A stretch of 25,395 bases of DNA, from IMG/VR virus record IMGVR_UViG_3300001450_000102, positions 12,128 through 37,522 of that record; one strand, written 5' to 3'. The DNA is from a virus. Shown here piece by piece: positions 6,640-14,486 of this stretch (position 1 is the stretch's first letter; the number at the start of each line of letters is the position of its first letter). A program made the translations under genes and the position numbers. A model generated the notes under the pieces. The model had not been told where the DNA came from and made no database searches. It worked only from the letters and a program-made list of their open reading frames with translations.

Positions 6640-7845
6640 ATGGATAACAGTATGATAGATAATATAGCGAAAAAAGTAAATGTAAGTGCAGACATAATGA
6701 GGCAGAAAGCAGAAGCAATTCTAGCCTTACAAGGTGGGGCATGGAAGAATGCAGGTAAGTCAGATGATGACTGTAATGTATTAGCATTAAGAGTTGCAGC
6801 ACGACAACTAACAACCGAACAAGCGGCACTGAGCCGTTCCGGTGCAGTAACATACGAAGGTATGTTTGTCTCAGTTCCACGAAGCAAGGAATGGGGTAAA
6901 ATCCTGTATAACAAAATGACTAACCAACTTCGTGTTGCTAGTGAAGATGTTAGACAGTCCTTTGTTGATAATGGAACTGTAGTTTTGTTTGAGGATAATC
7001 ACGACGGTTCTTTTACCCGTCATTCTAAACAAGATTATTTCGGTTCTGAAACAGCAGACGTTACTGAACTACCTAGACACACACAACGATTAGATGACAA
7101 CACACACTTCTATGTTGTATGGGATAAGAACAACAAGACTTTCCCGTCCGGTGATGCTAACTTTAAGTATGGCCGACCTAGACCTCAAGATGAGAGAGAA
7201 AGAACTATGCTATTCTTAGGAAGGGTTACAGGAGATAATTCAGACCCTAAACTAATTACTGTAAAGGCTACACAAGCAGCAGCCGATGTTCAATACCCTA
7301 CTTTCACACCATGCACCTTTGCTATGCGTCCTAACGCTGCCGGAACTGTTGCCTATGTGAAGCCTAAAGTATCTACCTTTACTGCTAGTCAGTCAGTTGC
7401 GTCTATCTTTAATACCGCGCCAGTAATTTATGAAGATGGTTCAATCAAAGGCGGTGTTGCTTACGATGTAGTAGGAATGGAAAATACACTTTCAGGATTA
7501 AGTGACCTAGCATCATACTACGATACTTTCAACGGTAAAGATGGTTGGTGGGATAGAAGTCTTATTGTTGTCGGTGAAGTAATTCACATTGACCCTAGAG
7601 ATAACGGCGGCTACGTCCTAATGGTTTCTGATGTAGATATTATGTCATCAGCAGAAGGTGTAGAAATATACGTTCCTTCTGAACAAGACGATAAAGTTAC
7701 CTTTGCTGTCGGAACTAAGGTTCTGATGCTAGGACAGGCTTGGAGAACTAAAGAAGGTGAAGATAGACTATCAGTTAATGGATGGTATGCTTTCGATGAA
7801 ATCGCACCAGTCGTAGCAGAAGATGACTCAGGGTGGGATGAGTGA
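6640..7845 (+). CDS. ssDNA-binding protein, OB-fold RPA/SSB-like
   Basis: A 401-residue protein likely to coat single-stranded DNA at the viral fork. The strongest evidence is the C-terminal OB-fold (about residues 308-390: LIVVGEVIHIDP, GYVLMVSDVD, VEIYVPSE, GTKVLMLGQAWR) followed by an acidic tail with an aromatic residue (EDDSGWDE), the layout of SSB-type proteins whose tails recruit partners. A second OB-like region lies near residues 185-230 (TMLFLGRVTGDNSD). The N-terminal 60 residues are helical. It has its own promoter, a strong Shine-Dalgarno and a GTGA overlap into the GroES-like gene. Position among replication genes supports the call, although no zinc finger typical of archaeal RPA is visible. 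Confidence 0.7.
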   Translation: MDNSMIDNIAKKVNVSADIMRQKAEAILALQGGAWKNAGKSDDDCNVLALRVAARQLTTEQAALSRSGAVTYEGMFVSVPRSKEWGKILYNKMTNQLRVASEDVRQSFVDNGTVVLFEDNHDGSFTRHSKQDYFGSETADVTELPRHTQRLDDNTHFYVVWDKNNKTFPSGDANFKYGRPRPQDERERTMLFLGRVTGDNSDPKLITVKATQAAADVQYPTFTPCTFAMRPNAAGTVAYVKPKVSTFTASQSVASIFNTAPVIYEDGSIKGGVAYDVVGMENTLSGLSDLASYYDTFNGKDGWWDRSLIVVGEVIHIDPRDNGGYVLMVSDVDIMSSAEGVEIYVPSEQDDKVTFAVGTKVLMLGQAWRTKEGEDRLSVNGWYAFDEIAPVVAEDDSGWDE

Positions 7846-8069
7846 ACGCCACCGGAGAATATGTCTTAATAGAACTTGTAACTAAGGAGACATCTTCTTT
7901 CGTCGTAAAAGATAATTTTTCAATAGTGTCTGTAGGGGAAGGTGTGCCTCCACACCTTTCTCTACTACCTATGGATTGTATTGTTTGTGACGATAGTAAG
8001 ATAATGAAAGTGAGCAAGTATCTATTCATACACTACAGTAATATTTTAGGAGTTGAAACAAATGAGTGA
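7842..8069 (+). CDS. groES: GroES-like co-chaperonin (Cpn10), short
   Basis: A 75-residue beta-rich protein starting with GTG in a GTGA overlap. Order of GroES landmarks: EYVLIELV (the D-x-VLV-x strand), FSIVSVGEG (equivalent of GxVVAVGxG), LLPMDCIVCDDSKIMKV (equivalent of VKxGDxVLF) and SKYLFIHYSNILGVE (equivalent of EEYLILxExDILAVxE). It lies directly before a GroEL-like gene and overlaps it by 8 bases, as in a groESL operon. Canonical Cpn10 has about 95 residues; the missing ones fall in the mobile loop, which here is only about TKETSSFVVKDN and lacks the GGIVL motif that docks onto GroEL. Identification rests on pattern plus synteny, so it is probable and not certain. Confidence 0.72.
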   Translation: MNATGEYVLIELVTKETSSFVVKDNFSIVSVGEGVPPHLSLLPMDCIVCDDSKIMKVSKYLFIHYSNILGVETNE

Positions 8070-9618
8070 GATTAAACGTGGAGTAGAACTGAGAGAATCT
8101 TTGATGGAAGGAATTAATTTAGTGGCTGATGTAATTAGACCTACATTGGGCGCAGGTGCAAGCACCGTTCTTTTAGAGAGGGAAAACAACTTTCCTTTGG
8201 CGTTGAATGACGGTGTGACTATTGCTAAGTCCATAAGTCATCCCGACCCATTTGTTAATATGGGGGTTAATTTGATACAACAAGTCTCTAGTGAGGCACA
8301 GGCTAAGTCAGGTGACGGCACAACTACCGCTACCGTCCTAGCACAGAAGATGTGTGAAGGGGCTATTGTTTATTGTAATGATTACTCTAAGAATATGTTA
8401 GATGTAGTAGATGAAATGGAAACCTCTATTGATTCTATGATACAAGGTCTTACCGAACTGGCGGTTCCTTTAGACTCTAAACAACAATTATTCAATGTGG
8501 CTTATGTAGCGGGTAACAATGATTCCGAGATAGGAGGAATACTTTCAAAGGCATTCGATGTAGACAACAAGTTTTCTACTGTTACTCTACAACCTAGTAA
8601 GAATACTTCTACCTTTATAGAAACGCAGAATGGTTTCGAGATACCTTCGGGTTACATTTCACATTACTTTGCCCCGGAAGGTAAACTAGATATGAAGGAT
8701 GCTTATGTCGTTTTGACTACAGAAGTTATTGATGACTTTAGCACATTGATACCTGCCCTTGAGATTGCTAAGGGAGATAACAGACCTGTCCTATTCATAT
8801 GTAGAAATGTTAGTGGTAATGCTCTACCTAATCTTTTAGTTAATGTGGCTAACAAGGCCATCAATGCCTGTATAGTTAAAGTCCCTGCTTGGGGTGAAGA
8901 AGCAGAAGCATGGTTAGACGACATTGGCTGTATAACAGGCTCTAAAGTATTCAAGGAAGGTGCGGGAGATACAATTACCGAACTTGTAAAAGAGGACTTG
9001 GGGGATTCAGTTACTATAACGGTGAAAGATACTTCTACTATCATATCTCAGAATCTTGATACGGACATTAACGTGGATGAATATATATTATCTATAGGTG
9101 AAGGCATCGAAGAATTAAATGATTGGGATGCTGAGAAATTAAACAACAGAATCGCTAGATTACAGGGTAAAGTATCTATCGTTCATGTTGGTGGTAATAG
9201 TGAGTTGGAAATACGTGAACGTCTTGAGAGATTTGACGATGCCGTTAATGCTACTAAGGCCGCTTTACAGTCGGGAGTAGTCAAAGGCGGAGGTCTAGCG
9301 TATTATCAAGTATTGAACTCGGATGCCGGATGGAGAAACTCTATCATGGATATAATACAAGAAGCCTGTGAGGAGATACCTATAGTTATTAGATACAATA
9401 GCGAACGTCATAGTGCAAGAGGAGTAAGAGGTTCGACACAACAAAAGGATTGGTTAAATGGTCGGTGGTATGACGCTAAAGCAAAGGAACCTCTTAGTGT
9501 TGTAGGTTACAGGGTGATAGACCCATTAGACGTAGTAATCTCTTCTTTGCGTAGTGCTATGAGTATTAGTAGATTAGTTTTGACGACGGAGGTCGCTGTA
9601 GCATTACCTACTGAGTAG
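8062..9618 (+). CDS. groEL: Group I chaperonin, GroEL-like (Cpn60)
   Basis: A 518-residue ATP-dependent folding chaperonin of the bacterial (group I) type. The ATG at 8062, with GGAG ten bases upstream, is preferred to the TTG at 8053. Equatorial motifs: TLGAGA in place of TLGPKG (about residues 28-33), NDGVTIAK (Asp50), SGDGTTTATVLAQ (Asp85) and RFDDAVNATKAAL with the hydrolysis Asp, then GVVKGGG. The apical domain has GYISHYF, matching the substrate/GroES-binding Tyr-Tyr-Phe of GroEL, and a VKVPAWG segment. The C-terminus ends LTTEVAVALPTE without the Gly-Gly-Met tail. Active-site acids are intact, so it should be functional. It is paired with the short GroES-like gene; client proteins (capsid, tail or polymerase) are unknown. 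Confidence 0.95.
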   Translation: MSEIKRGVELRESLMEGINLVADVIRPTLGAGASTVLLERENNFPLALNDGVTIAKSISHPDPFVNMGVNLIQQVSSEAQAKSGDGTTTATVLAQKMCEGAIVYCNDYSKNMLDVVDEMETSIDSMIQGLTELAVPLDSKQQLFNVAYVAGNNDSEIGGILSKAFDVDNKFSTVTLQPSKNTSTFIETQNGFEIPSGYISHYFAPEGKLDMKDAYVVLTTEVIDDFSTLIPALEIAKGDNRPVLFICRNVSGNALPNLLVNVANKAINACIVKVPAWGEEAEAWLDDIGCITGSKVFKEGAGDTITELVKEDLGDSVTITVKDTSTIISQNLDTDINVDEYILSIGEGIEELNDWDAEKLNNRIARLQGKVSIVHVGGNSELEIRERLERFDDAVNATKAALQSGVVKGGGLAYYQVLNSDAGWRNSIMDIIQEACEEIPIVIRYNSERHSARGVRGSTQQKDWLNGRWYDAKAKEPLSVVGYRVIDPLDVVISSLRSAMSISRLVLTTEVAVALPTE

Positions 9619-9650
9619 GGTTTATATGCTTAATGAAGCGAGGTATGTTT
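9618..9650 (+). promoter_or_regulatory. TATA-box promoter, leaderless Sak4/clamp/PolB operon
   Basis: GGTTTATATGCTTAATGAAG (9619-9638) contains TTTATATG at 9621-9628 and is identical over 20 bases to the promoter at 14103. The first base of the box is exactly 30 bases before the ATG at 9651, so transcription should begin at or near that ATG. The upstream ATG at 9633 lies inside the promoter element and is unlikely to be used. Confidence 0.65.
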
Positions 9651-10592
9651 ATGTCGGCTTGGGGAACTAATCAGAATAGCGCAGTAACAACGAATGCACC
9701 GAAGGTAACTTATGGTGAGGAATACTTTAGAGAGAGATTTAATAATAAACAGGCTCAATCAGTAGATATTAGAATGGCTCTTGTAGCACGAGAGAATTGT
9801 GGTAAGACTGGTCTTGCCCTGTCTATGCTTGATGAGGAAATCAAAGCGGGAAAGAAAATAGCAATCTTCGATGTGGATAACTCAGCGAAGTCTACGGTAG
9901 ATTATATCTACCCTAACGCTGAAAATATTATGGTAATACCGTTACATGACGAGACTGATGATTCTATCTTTAACGAAGATAATTCAGTTAATCATAAATC
10001 TTTACTCGATAAAACATCTTGGTTTGTAAACATCTTGGCTGATGAAATAGCAGCAGCACCGGATGATTGGGGAGGAGTTATCTTTGACGGTGGCTCTACC
10101 TTCTTAAAATGGTGCGAACACGCTATGCGAACCTCTCTACTAGATAGAGGAGTTATTGAAACGGAAGATGGGACATTCAATCAGAAGGAATGGAGAGAGA
10201 GGAATAGACTCAATCGTGGTGTGCTGAATAGAATACACAGCCTTCCTGTAAACAAGGTATTCTTTACTTTCCACTTGAAAGATATTAAAGAGTTCATGGA
10301 TGACGGAACAGGTAAGAAAGTTATGATGAGTGTAGGCGAAGTTCCTGAATGGGAGAAAGGAACCATGAGGTTGTTCAGTCAGCAGATATTCCTAGCAAGG
10401 TATATGAAGAAAGCAGACTTGGCTACTGGTGTCAAAGGCGATAAGACTTTGGCTCAAGGTGAATGGGTAATCAAAGGAACTATAGAAGAAATGAAAGGTA
10501 AGAACATGGAACATCTAGGTTCGACGCATACTATTCTAAGCGTTAAAGATAACAAAGTTACATGGACTGGCTTGCCTATATTGAAGTGGTGA
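9651..10592 (+). CDS. RecA-fold ATPase, Sak4/RadA-like recombinase
   Basis: A 313-residue P-loop ATPase. The start at 9651 (MSAWGTNQN) is chosen from the promoter geometry; starts at 9633 or later are less consistent. The Walker A is ALVARENCGKT (about 43-53), in which the first Gly of GxxxxGKT is Ala, and Walker B is GGVIFDGGST (Asp146). A TFHLKD strand follows near residue 205. This layout fits the Sak4 group of phage single-strand annealing/RadA-core proteins, which cooperate with SSB in recombination-dependent replication. It heads the clamp-HTH-polymerase operon and ends with LPILKW, resembling the polymerase C-terminus. It might instead be another AAA_24-type ATPase. Confidence 0.75.
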   Translation: MSAWGTNQNSAVTTNAPKVTYGEEYFRERFNNKQAQSVDIRMALVARENCGKTGLALSMLDEEIKAGKKIAIFDVDNSAKSTVDYIYPNAENIMVIPLHDETDDSIFNEDNSVNHKSLLDKTSWFVNILADEIAAAPDDWGGVIFDGGSTFLKWCEHAMRTSLLDRGVIETEDGTFNQKEWRERNRLNRGVLNRIHSLPVNKVFFTFHLKDIKEFMDDGTGKKVMMSVGEVPEWEKGTMRLFSQQIFLARYMKKADLATGVKGDKTLAQGEWVIKGTIEEMKGKNMEHLGSTHTILSVKDNKVTWTGLPILKW

Positions 10593-10594
10593 AT

Positions 10595-11500
10595 ATGTCT
10601 AACCCTATTAGTAATAATTACTTCCTAGTTGATACTGGGGCGTTGGAGATTCTTCTCAAGAAAACCCAACGGCCCCATTTCATAGGGGGTAGTAAAACAA
10701 ATCAAGTTACCTCTTGTGTTTTGGTCTGTGTCAATGGAAGGATGCGAACTACTTCTATCGTTAAAGATGGTGTGACTTCGGTATCTCACTTTAGTGTGCC
10801 TCTTTTGGAGAACGGCGAATCTTACGTTAGCGATAGAACATACGACGGTAACATATATGTTTCAGACATTGATACTTTACTCGGTGTTTTAAAATATCAT
10901 GGTGGTAAATTAAAAATACATCAAAGTCCTTCTAGTAATAAAGTTCGTATTATATCTAATAACAAGACTACTACTATAGACGCTAATCCAAATGCTAAGG
11001 CATTTAGTAATAGTAATGAGACACTATCAACTTGGTTGAATAAATCAATTGGTTTAATGGCTAAAATAAATCAGACTTCTGATTTCAATGAACCTGTAAC
11101 TTATACTACGGCTAGTGGTGAATCCTTTGAACCGACTGTGGATATGAACTTCGAGGCGATTGATTTGTATGAAGCACTTAGAACTGATAACATGAACGGT
11201 CAGAAACTAAACCGCTATACATTTGAACTGCACGATAGGGGGTTGTATGTTGGAACTGGTGCTTACAATAAAGGTAAGAACACTACAACAATTGATGCTA
11301 CCAATCATTTTCTTAATGAGTGGACGCTACCCGACGCAGTAACATTTTCCGGTGGGCTAGAGCAGACTCTAGCACACATCAACGGTAAGGTCAGATTATC
11401 TATATTTGATTTTACTGCATACGAACAAGGACATAGACTATTACTTTCTTTTGGAGAGGGCGACGATGACTTTATCCTACAAGCGAGTGTAACGAGGTGA
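10595..11500 (+). CDS. Sliding clamp, PCNA-like
   Basis: A protein of about 301 residues with the alternating beta-strand/short-helix pattern of DNA clamps. Start at the ATG at 10595, two bases after the preceding stop; in-frame GTG and ATG codons further upstream lie inside the previous gene. Visible signals: VDTGALEILLKK at the start, SHFSVPLLENGE, a NIYVSDIDTLLGVLKYHGGKLKIH stretch resembling the interdomain strand/helix of clamps, KVRIISNNKTTTID, and a matching C-terminal domain (FEAIDLYEALRTDN, RYTFELHDRGLYVG, HRLLLSFGEGDDDFILQASV). It is longer than cellular PCNA (about 245-250) and divergent. Position between the Sak4-like ATPase and PolB, with an RFC-like loader nearby, supports the assignment. 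Confidence 0.6.
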   Translation: MSNPISNNYFLVDTGALEILLKKTQRPHFIGGSKTNQVTSCVLVCVNGRMRTTSIVKDGVTSVSHFSVPLLENGESYVSDRTYDGNIYVSDIDTLLGVLKYHGGKLKIHQSPSSNKVRIISNNKTTTIDANPNAKAFSNSNETLSTWLNKSIGLMAKINQTSDFNEPVTYTTASGESFEPTVDMNFEAIDLYEALRTDNMNGQKLNRYTFELHDRGLYVGTGAYNKGKNTTTIDATNHFLNEWTLPDAVTFSGGLEQTLAHINGKVRLSIFDFTAYEQGHRLLLSFGEGDDDFILQASVTR

Positions 11501-11505
11501 TTATA

Positions 11506-11892
11506 ATGTATAAGAAAACACATGAAGTAAAATTGAATGAAAAACAACTGAACGAATTAATGGATGGAGATATTGATAAGTTACAACTTAATCAACTGAT
11601 GACAGAAAGACCAAGTGAGTCTACTAATACTGTTTTCAGCGTTAAAGTAACCATACAAGAATGTCCTACTCAAGCGCACTATAGAAACCGTGAATGGATG
11701 GTCGAGAACTATTGTAATCAATACCGTTCTTGCGCTGATATAGGAGAACAGTTTGGTGTATCTGCTGTAGCAATACACCAATGGTTAGCCAAACATAGTA
11801 TCACTCCTAGAAGTAGAGGATTCAAGAAAGAATACCTAAAGGCAGGTAGAAAGTTTTTAGCACGACATGGTGAGAACCTTGATAGTAGATAA
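11506..11892 (+). CDS. Helix-turn-helix DNA-binding protein
   Basis: A 128-residue basic protein. GAGGTGAT, which also carries the stop codon of the clamp gene, ends four bases before the ATG at 11506, so this start is preferred to the GTG at 11497. Residues 62-105 contain a clear HTH: NREWMVENYCNQYRSCADIG, then EQFGVSAVAIHQWLAKHSI, similar to HTH units that recognise DNA in transposases and sigma-like factors. The N-terminal 45 residues (VKLNEKQLNELMDGD) look like an amphipathic oligomerisation helix. It overlaps the PolB start by 26 bases. Likely a regulator or a replication-site binding factor. Confidence 0.65.
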   Translation: MYKKTHEVKLNEKQLNELMDGDIDKLQLNQLMTERPSESTNTVFSVKVTIQECPTQAHYRNREWMVENYCNQYRSCADIGEQFGVSAVAIHQWLAKHSITPRSRGFKKEYLKAGRKFLARHGENLDSR

Positions 11893-14098
11893 GTTAAGGG
11901 GTAAAGCAGTAAGCATTAGATACCGTGACCCTAAAACGAAAGAAAGGAAAAGCGTTAGTCATAGTAACTACTACCCCTACTTCTTTGTTGCCGATGAATC
12001 GGCAGAATACATCGAAAGTGTAGGTAAGGAAACTGGCTACAAGGGTGTCTACGGAGAATCCCTTACTAAGATAGTTTGTAGTGACCCATACACTATGAGA
12101 GAGACTGCGTATAATCAAGGAGATTATACATGGGAAGCAAATCTGTCTCATGCTAATCGTGTAATGGTTGATAGGTTACAGGAACATGATGCTATACCTA
12201 ATTATGAACATCGAACATGGTTCTTAGATTGTGAGTGGAGTCCGGCTACTAATAGAATGAGGGTTATAGTAGTTTATGATAACTATACTGATAAGGAGTT
12301 TGTATGGTTTGTAGAACCATCTCTAAAGGAAAAAACATCATTCAGTAAATACGGTGACTTTGAATATGAAACGCCCGCATTAGGGTTCCCTGATGAGAAG
12401 AGTATGTTGATACATTTTATCAGGCACATGGATAAGCACGACCCCGATATACTAACTGGTTGGTATGTCACTGGTGCTGATATTAAGACGATATTTGAGA
12501 GGTGTAGGGCTAACGGTATAGAACCTAGAGCCATGTCTCCTAAGAGGTCCATACGATATGAGTTCGGTGATTGGGAACAGCCCATAGTAGGTAGGATGTG
12601 TATTGACCTGATGATTGCTTTCTCTAAGATATGGGAGTTAAAGAACGGTAAGTTACCTGCTTACAGTTTGAGTGAAGTGTCTAAGGAAGTTCTAGGTGAA
12701 GATAAGGTGGATTTGCCCGACGGACACGACACTTATTATTCAGACCTACCCCTCTACATACATTATTGTAGACAGGACGTTAGACTTCTACCTAGATTAG
12801 ATTCAACAGTAAATGCATTGGGTTATTATACAGCGTTACAGCACTTAGTTCAATGTGAGATTCGTAGCACACCTCACATAACTCAAATGTTTACTATTTT
12901 AGCGTTGAAAGATAAAGAGTTTACAGGTAGGATTCCATCAAGACCAAAGTTTGCTAAGAAGGAATATGAAGGTGCTAATGTTATGCAGCCTGTAGCGGGA
13001 GTGTATAGCAAAATAGGTATCTTGGACGTTAAGGCTATGTATCATAGTAATGTCAGTAAGTATGGTATCTCATGGGAGACTTTAGATTACAACGGCGTTG
13101 ATTGTGGTAATGGTAGTAAGTTTAACCTTGAAAGTAAAGGGTTGTTATGTAGACAAATGGATTACATGACTAACATGAGAAATGAATACAAGATGAGGGT
13201 AATAATGTCCGACAGTGATACTGAAAGAAATAAATGGGAGACTATGCAGTTTGCTTGTAAATCTCTTGTAGCGTCAATGTATGGTGTGGCGGGTGACGCG
13301 AAGTATGGTCTTTACCATCCCGAAGTAGCGGCGGCGATAACCTATACAAGTAGAAGCACTCTACAGGAATTGAAGGTAGAGGCAGAAGCATTAGGGATGA
13401 AAACAATTTACGGTCACACTGATTCTATCTTCTGTGAAATTAACACGCCGGAAGAAGGTGTGGCAGCACTGAAAATAATCAACGACAATATGAGTCCGAT
13501 AGAAACCGAGTTCGAGAAGTGGTGTCCTAGAATTATTATTGCTGCTAAGAATAGATATGCAGGTCTAGTGTCTTGGACTGATGGGAAATACCACGAACCT
13601 AAGTCATACTTCAAAGGGATTGAATTGAAGCAAAGCCGTATGCCTCCTATTATGAAGGAGAGTATGACTGATGTTATACAGGGAATACTCAACGATAAAT
13701 CGGAAACCGATGTGACACTCGAACTATCTACTTTAATTTCTAAAGTAGTCTCTAAGGATATTGACCCGTTGGATATATGTATGAAAGGTAGATTGAGACA
13801 GGACCTAAGTAAATACAAGGTGTTGTCAGGTTCGTCAGCAGGGGCGGCTTGGGCCAATGAATATCTAGGTAAGAATTATAGAAAGGACTCCTACTTCTTA
13901 TCTACTATAACCCCTAAAGGAAAGTATATAGCATTCGATGAACCTAGTGAAATCGAAGGTGTTACTGAAATAGGTTACAAGATATTGGCTGAGAGATTTA
14001 TAGTCAATAAAGCAAAACCTTACTATGAATTAGCAGGTTGGTCTATGCAACCACTAGTTAATTCTCTAGAAGGTGTAGCGGGTATAAAGTGGCTATAA
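11867..14098 (+). CDS. polB: DNA polymerase family B with 3'-5' exonuclease
   Basis: A 743-residue replicative polymerase. Exonuclease: FLDCEW (Asp121, Glu123), TGWYVTGADI (Asp205; the usual Asn is absent) and YCRQD (Tyr300, Asp304). Polymerase: motif A LDVKAMYHSN (Asp387), motif B KSLVASMYG (465-473, Ala where family B usually has Asn), motif C YGHTDS (515-520, His517 for the usual Asp, Asp519 kept), and KNRY (561-564). The A-to-B distance is short, so the fingers are compact. No inteins. It overlaps the HTH gene by 26 bases and ends in GIKWL. Downstream of the clamp in one operon. Family certain; which metal ligands are used at motif C is worth checking. Confidence 0.97.
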   Translation: MVRTLIVDKLRGKAVSIRYRDPKTKERKSVSHSNYYPYFFVADESAEYIESVGKETGYKGVYGESLTKIVCSDPYTMRETAYNQGDYTWEANLSHANRVMVDRLQEHDAIPNYEHRTWFLDCEWSPATNRMRVIVVYDNYTDKEFVWFVEPSLKEKTSFSKYGDFEYETPALGFPDEKSMLIHFIRHMDKHDPDILTGWYVTGADIKTIFERCRANGIEPRAMSPKRSIRYEFGDWEQPIVGRMCIDLMIAFSKIWELKNGKLPAYSLSEVSKEVLGEDKVDLPDGHDTYYSDLPLYIHYCRQDVRLLPRLDSTVNALGYYTALQHLVQCEIRSTPHITQMFTILALKDKEFTGRIPSRPKFAKKEYEGANVMQPVAGVYSKIGILDVKAMYHSNVSKYGISWETLDYNGVDCGNGSKFNLESKGLLCRQMDYMTNMRNEYKMRVIMSDSDTERNKWETMQFACKSLVASMYGVAGDAKYGLYHPEVAAAITYTSRSTLQELKVEAEALGMKTIYGHTDSIFCEINTPEEGVAALKIINDNMSPIETEFEKWCPRIIIAAKNRYAGLVSWTDGKYHEPKSYFKGIELKQSRMPPIMKESMTDVIQGILNDKSETDVTLELSTLISKVVSKDIDPLDICMKGRLRQDLSKYKVLSGSSAGAAWANEYLGKNYRKDSYFLSTITPKGKYIAFDEPSEIEGVTEIGYKILAERFIVNKAKPYYELAGWSMQPLVNSLEGVAGIKWL

Positions 14099-14102
14099 CA
14101 TA

Positions 14103-14134
14103 GGTTTATATGCTTAATGAAGTGAGATGATAAT
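14103..14134 (+). promoter_or_regulatory. TATA-box promoter, copy of the 9618 promoter
   Basis: GGTTTATATGCTTAATGAAG (14103-14122) repeats the promoter at 9619 without mismatch, then differs at one base (T for C) before GAG. TTTATATG begins at 14105, again exactly 30 bases before the start codon at 14135, supporting a leaderless transcript. Confidence 0.65.
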
Positions 14135-14467
14135 ATGAGAAAGGGCGGAGATAAAATGAAGAGTGCTGAGATAAAAGAGGCTTTAGAAAGACATGAACAA
14201 GGACTACAGGAAATGGGTTCTTTCTTGACTAACTTTAGCGGTCAGGTTATTGGCGATTTAAATAAAATGAATATGATACTTTTAGGTATAATGAAGAAAG
14301 ATAATTTAATAGTGGAACATGAATGTGAATGCGGATTCACTACATTGATACCTAAACTAGAACACGTTGAGATAGATACCACTTGTCCTCAGTGTGGCAA
14401 GGATTATGATTTGTCGGATTCTAAACAGACTACTGTAGAAGATTGGGATAATGGGTCACAAGAATAA
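14135..14467 (+). CDS. Coiled-coil/zinc-ribbon protein, 110 aa
   Basis: An acidic small protein with two parts. Residues 8-60 are helical with a coiled-coil character (KSAEIKEALERHEQGLQEMG), and residues 62-95 form a zinc ribbon with HECECGF and CPQCGKDYD, the usual CxC...CxxC spacing for one zinc ion. It has its own promoter identical to that of the Sak4/clamp/PolB operon, so it may be expressed together with the replisome. It could be a transcription or replication accessory factor; the family is not recognised. Confidence 0.6.
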   Translation: MRKGGDKMKSAEIKEALERHEQGLQEMGSFLTNFSGQVIGDLNKMNMILLGIMKKDNLIVEHECECGFTTLIPKLEHVEIDTTCPQCGKDYDLSDSKQTTVEDWDNGSQE

Positions 14468-14486
14468 ATATAATAATATTTATTAA
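14463..14486 (+). promoter_or_regulatory. TATA box with overlapping 9-bp inverted repeat
   Basis: TTTATTAA (14479-14486) begins 30 bases before the ATG at 14509. The perfect inverted repeat AATAAATAT-AATA-ATATTTATT (14463-14484) overlaps both the TATA box and the stop of the preceding gene. It could be an operator or a weak terminator/promoter boundary. Confidence 0.5.

Noticed and set aside
8703-9044. Minus-strand frames within the chaperonin and other plus-strand genes
   Set aside because: They are embedded in strongly supported genes and show no recognisable protein pattern.
8062-9618. Thermosome (group II) assignment for the chaperonin
   Set aside because: The motif set (NDGVTIAK, SGDGTTTATVLAQ, GYISHYF, GVVKGGG) and the GroES-like neighbour are those of group I; no helical protrusion insertion typical of group II is seen.
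9633-9650. In-frame upstream ATG at 9633 as start of the Sak4-like gene
   Set aside because: It lies inside the repeated promoter element only 12 bases after the TATA box; the ATG at 9651 has the same 30-base spacing as the 14135 gene.
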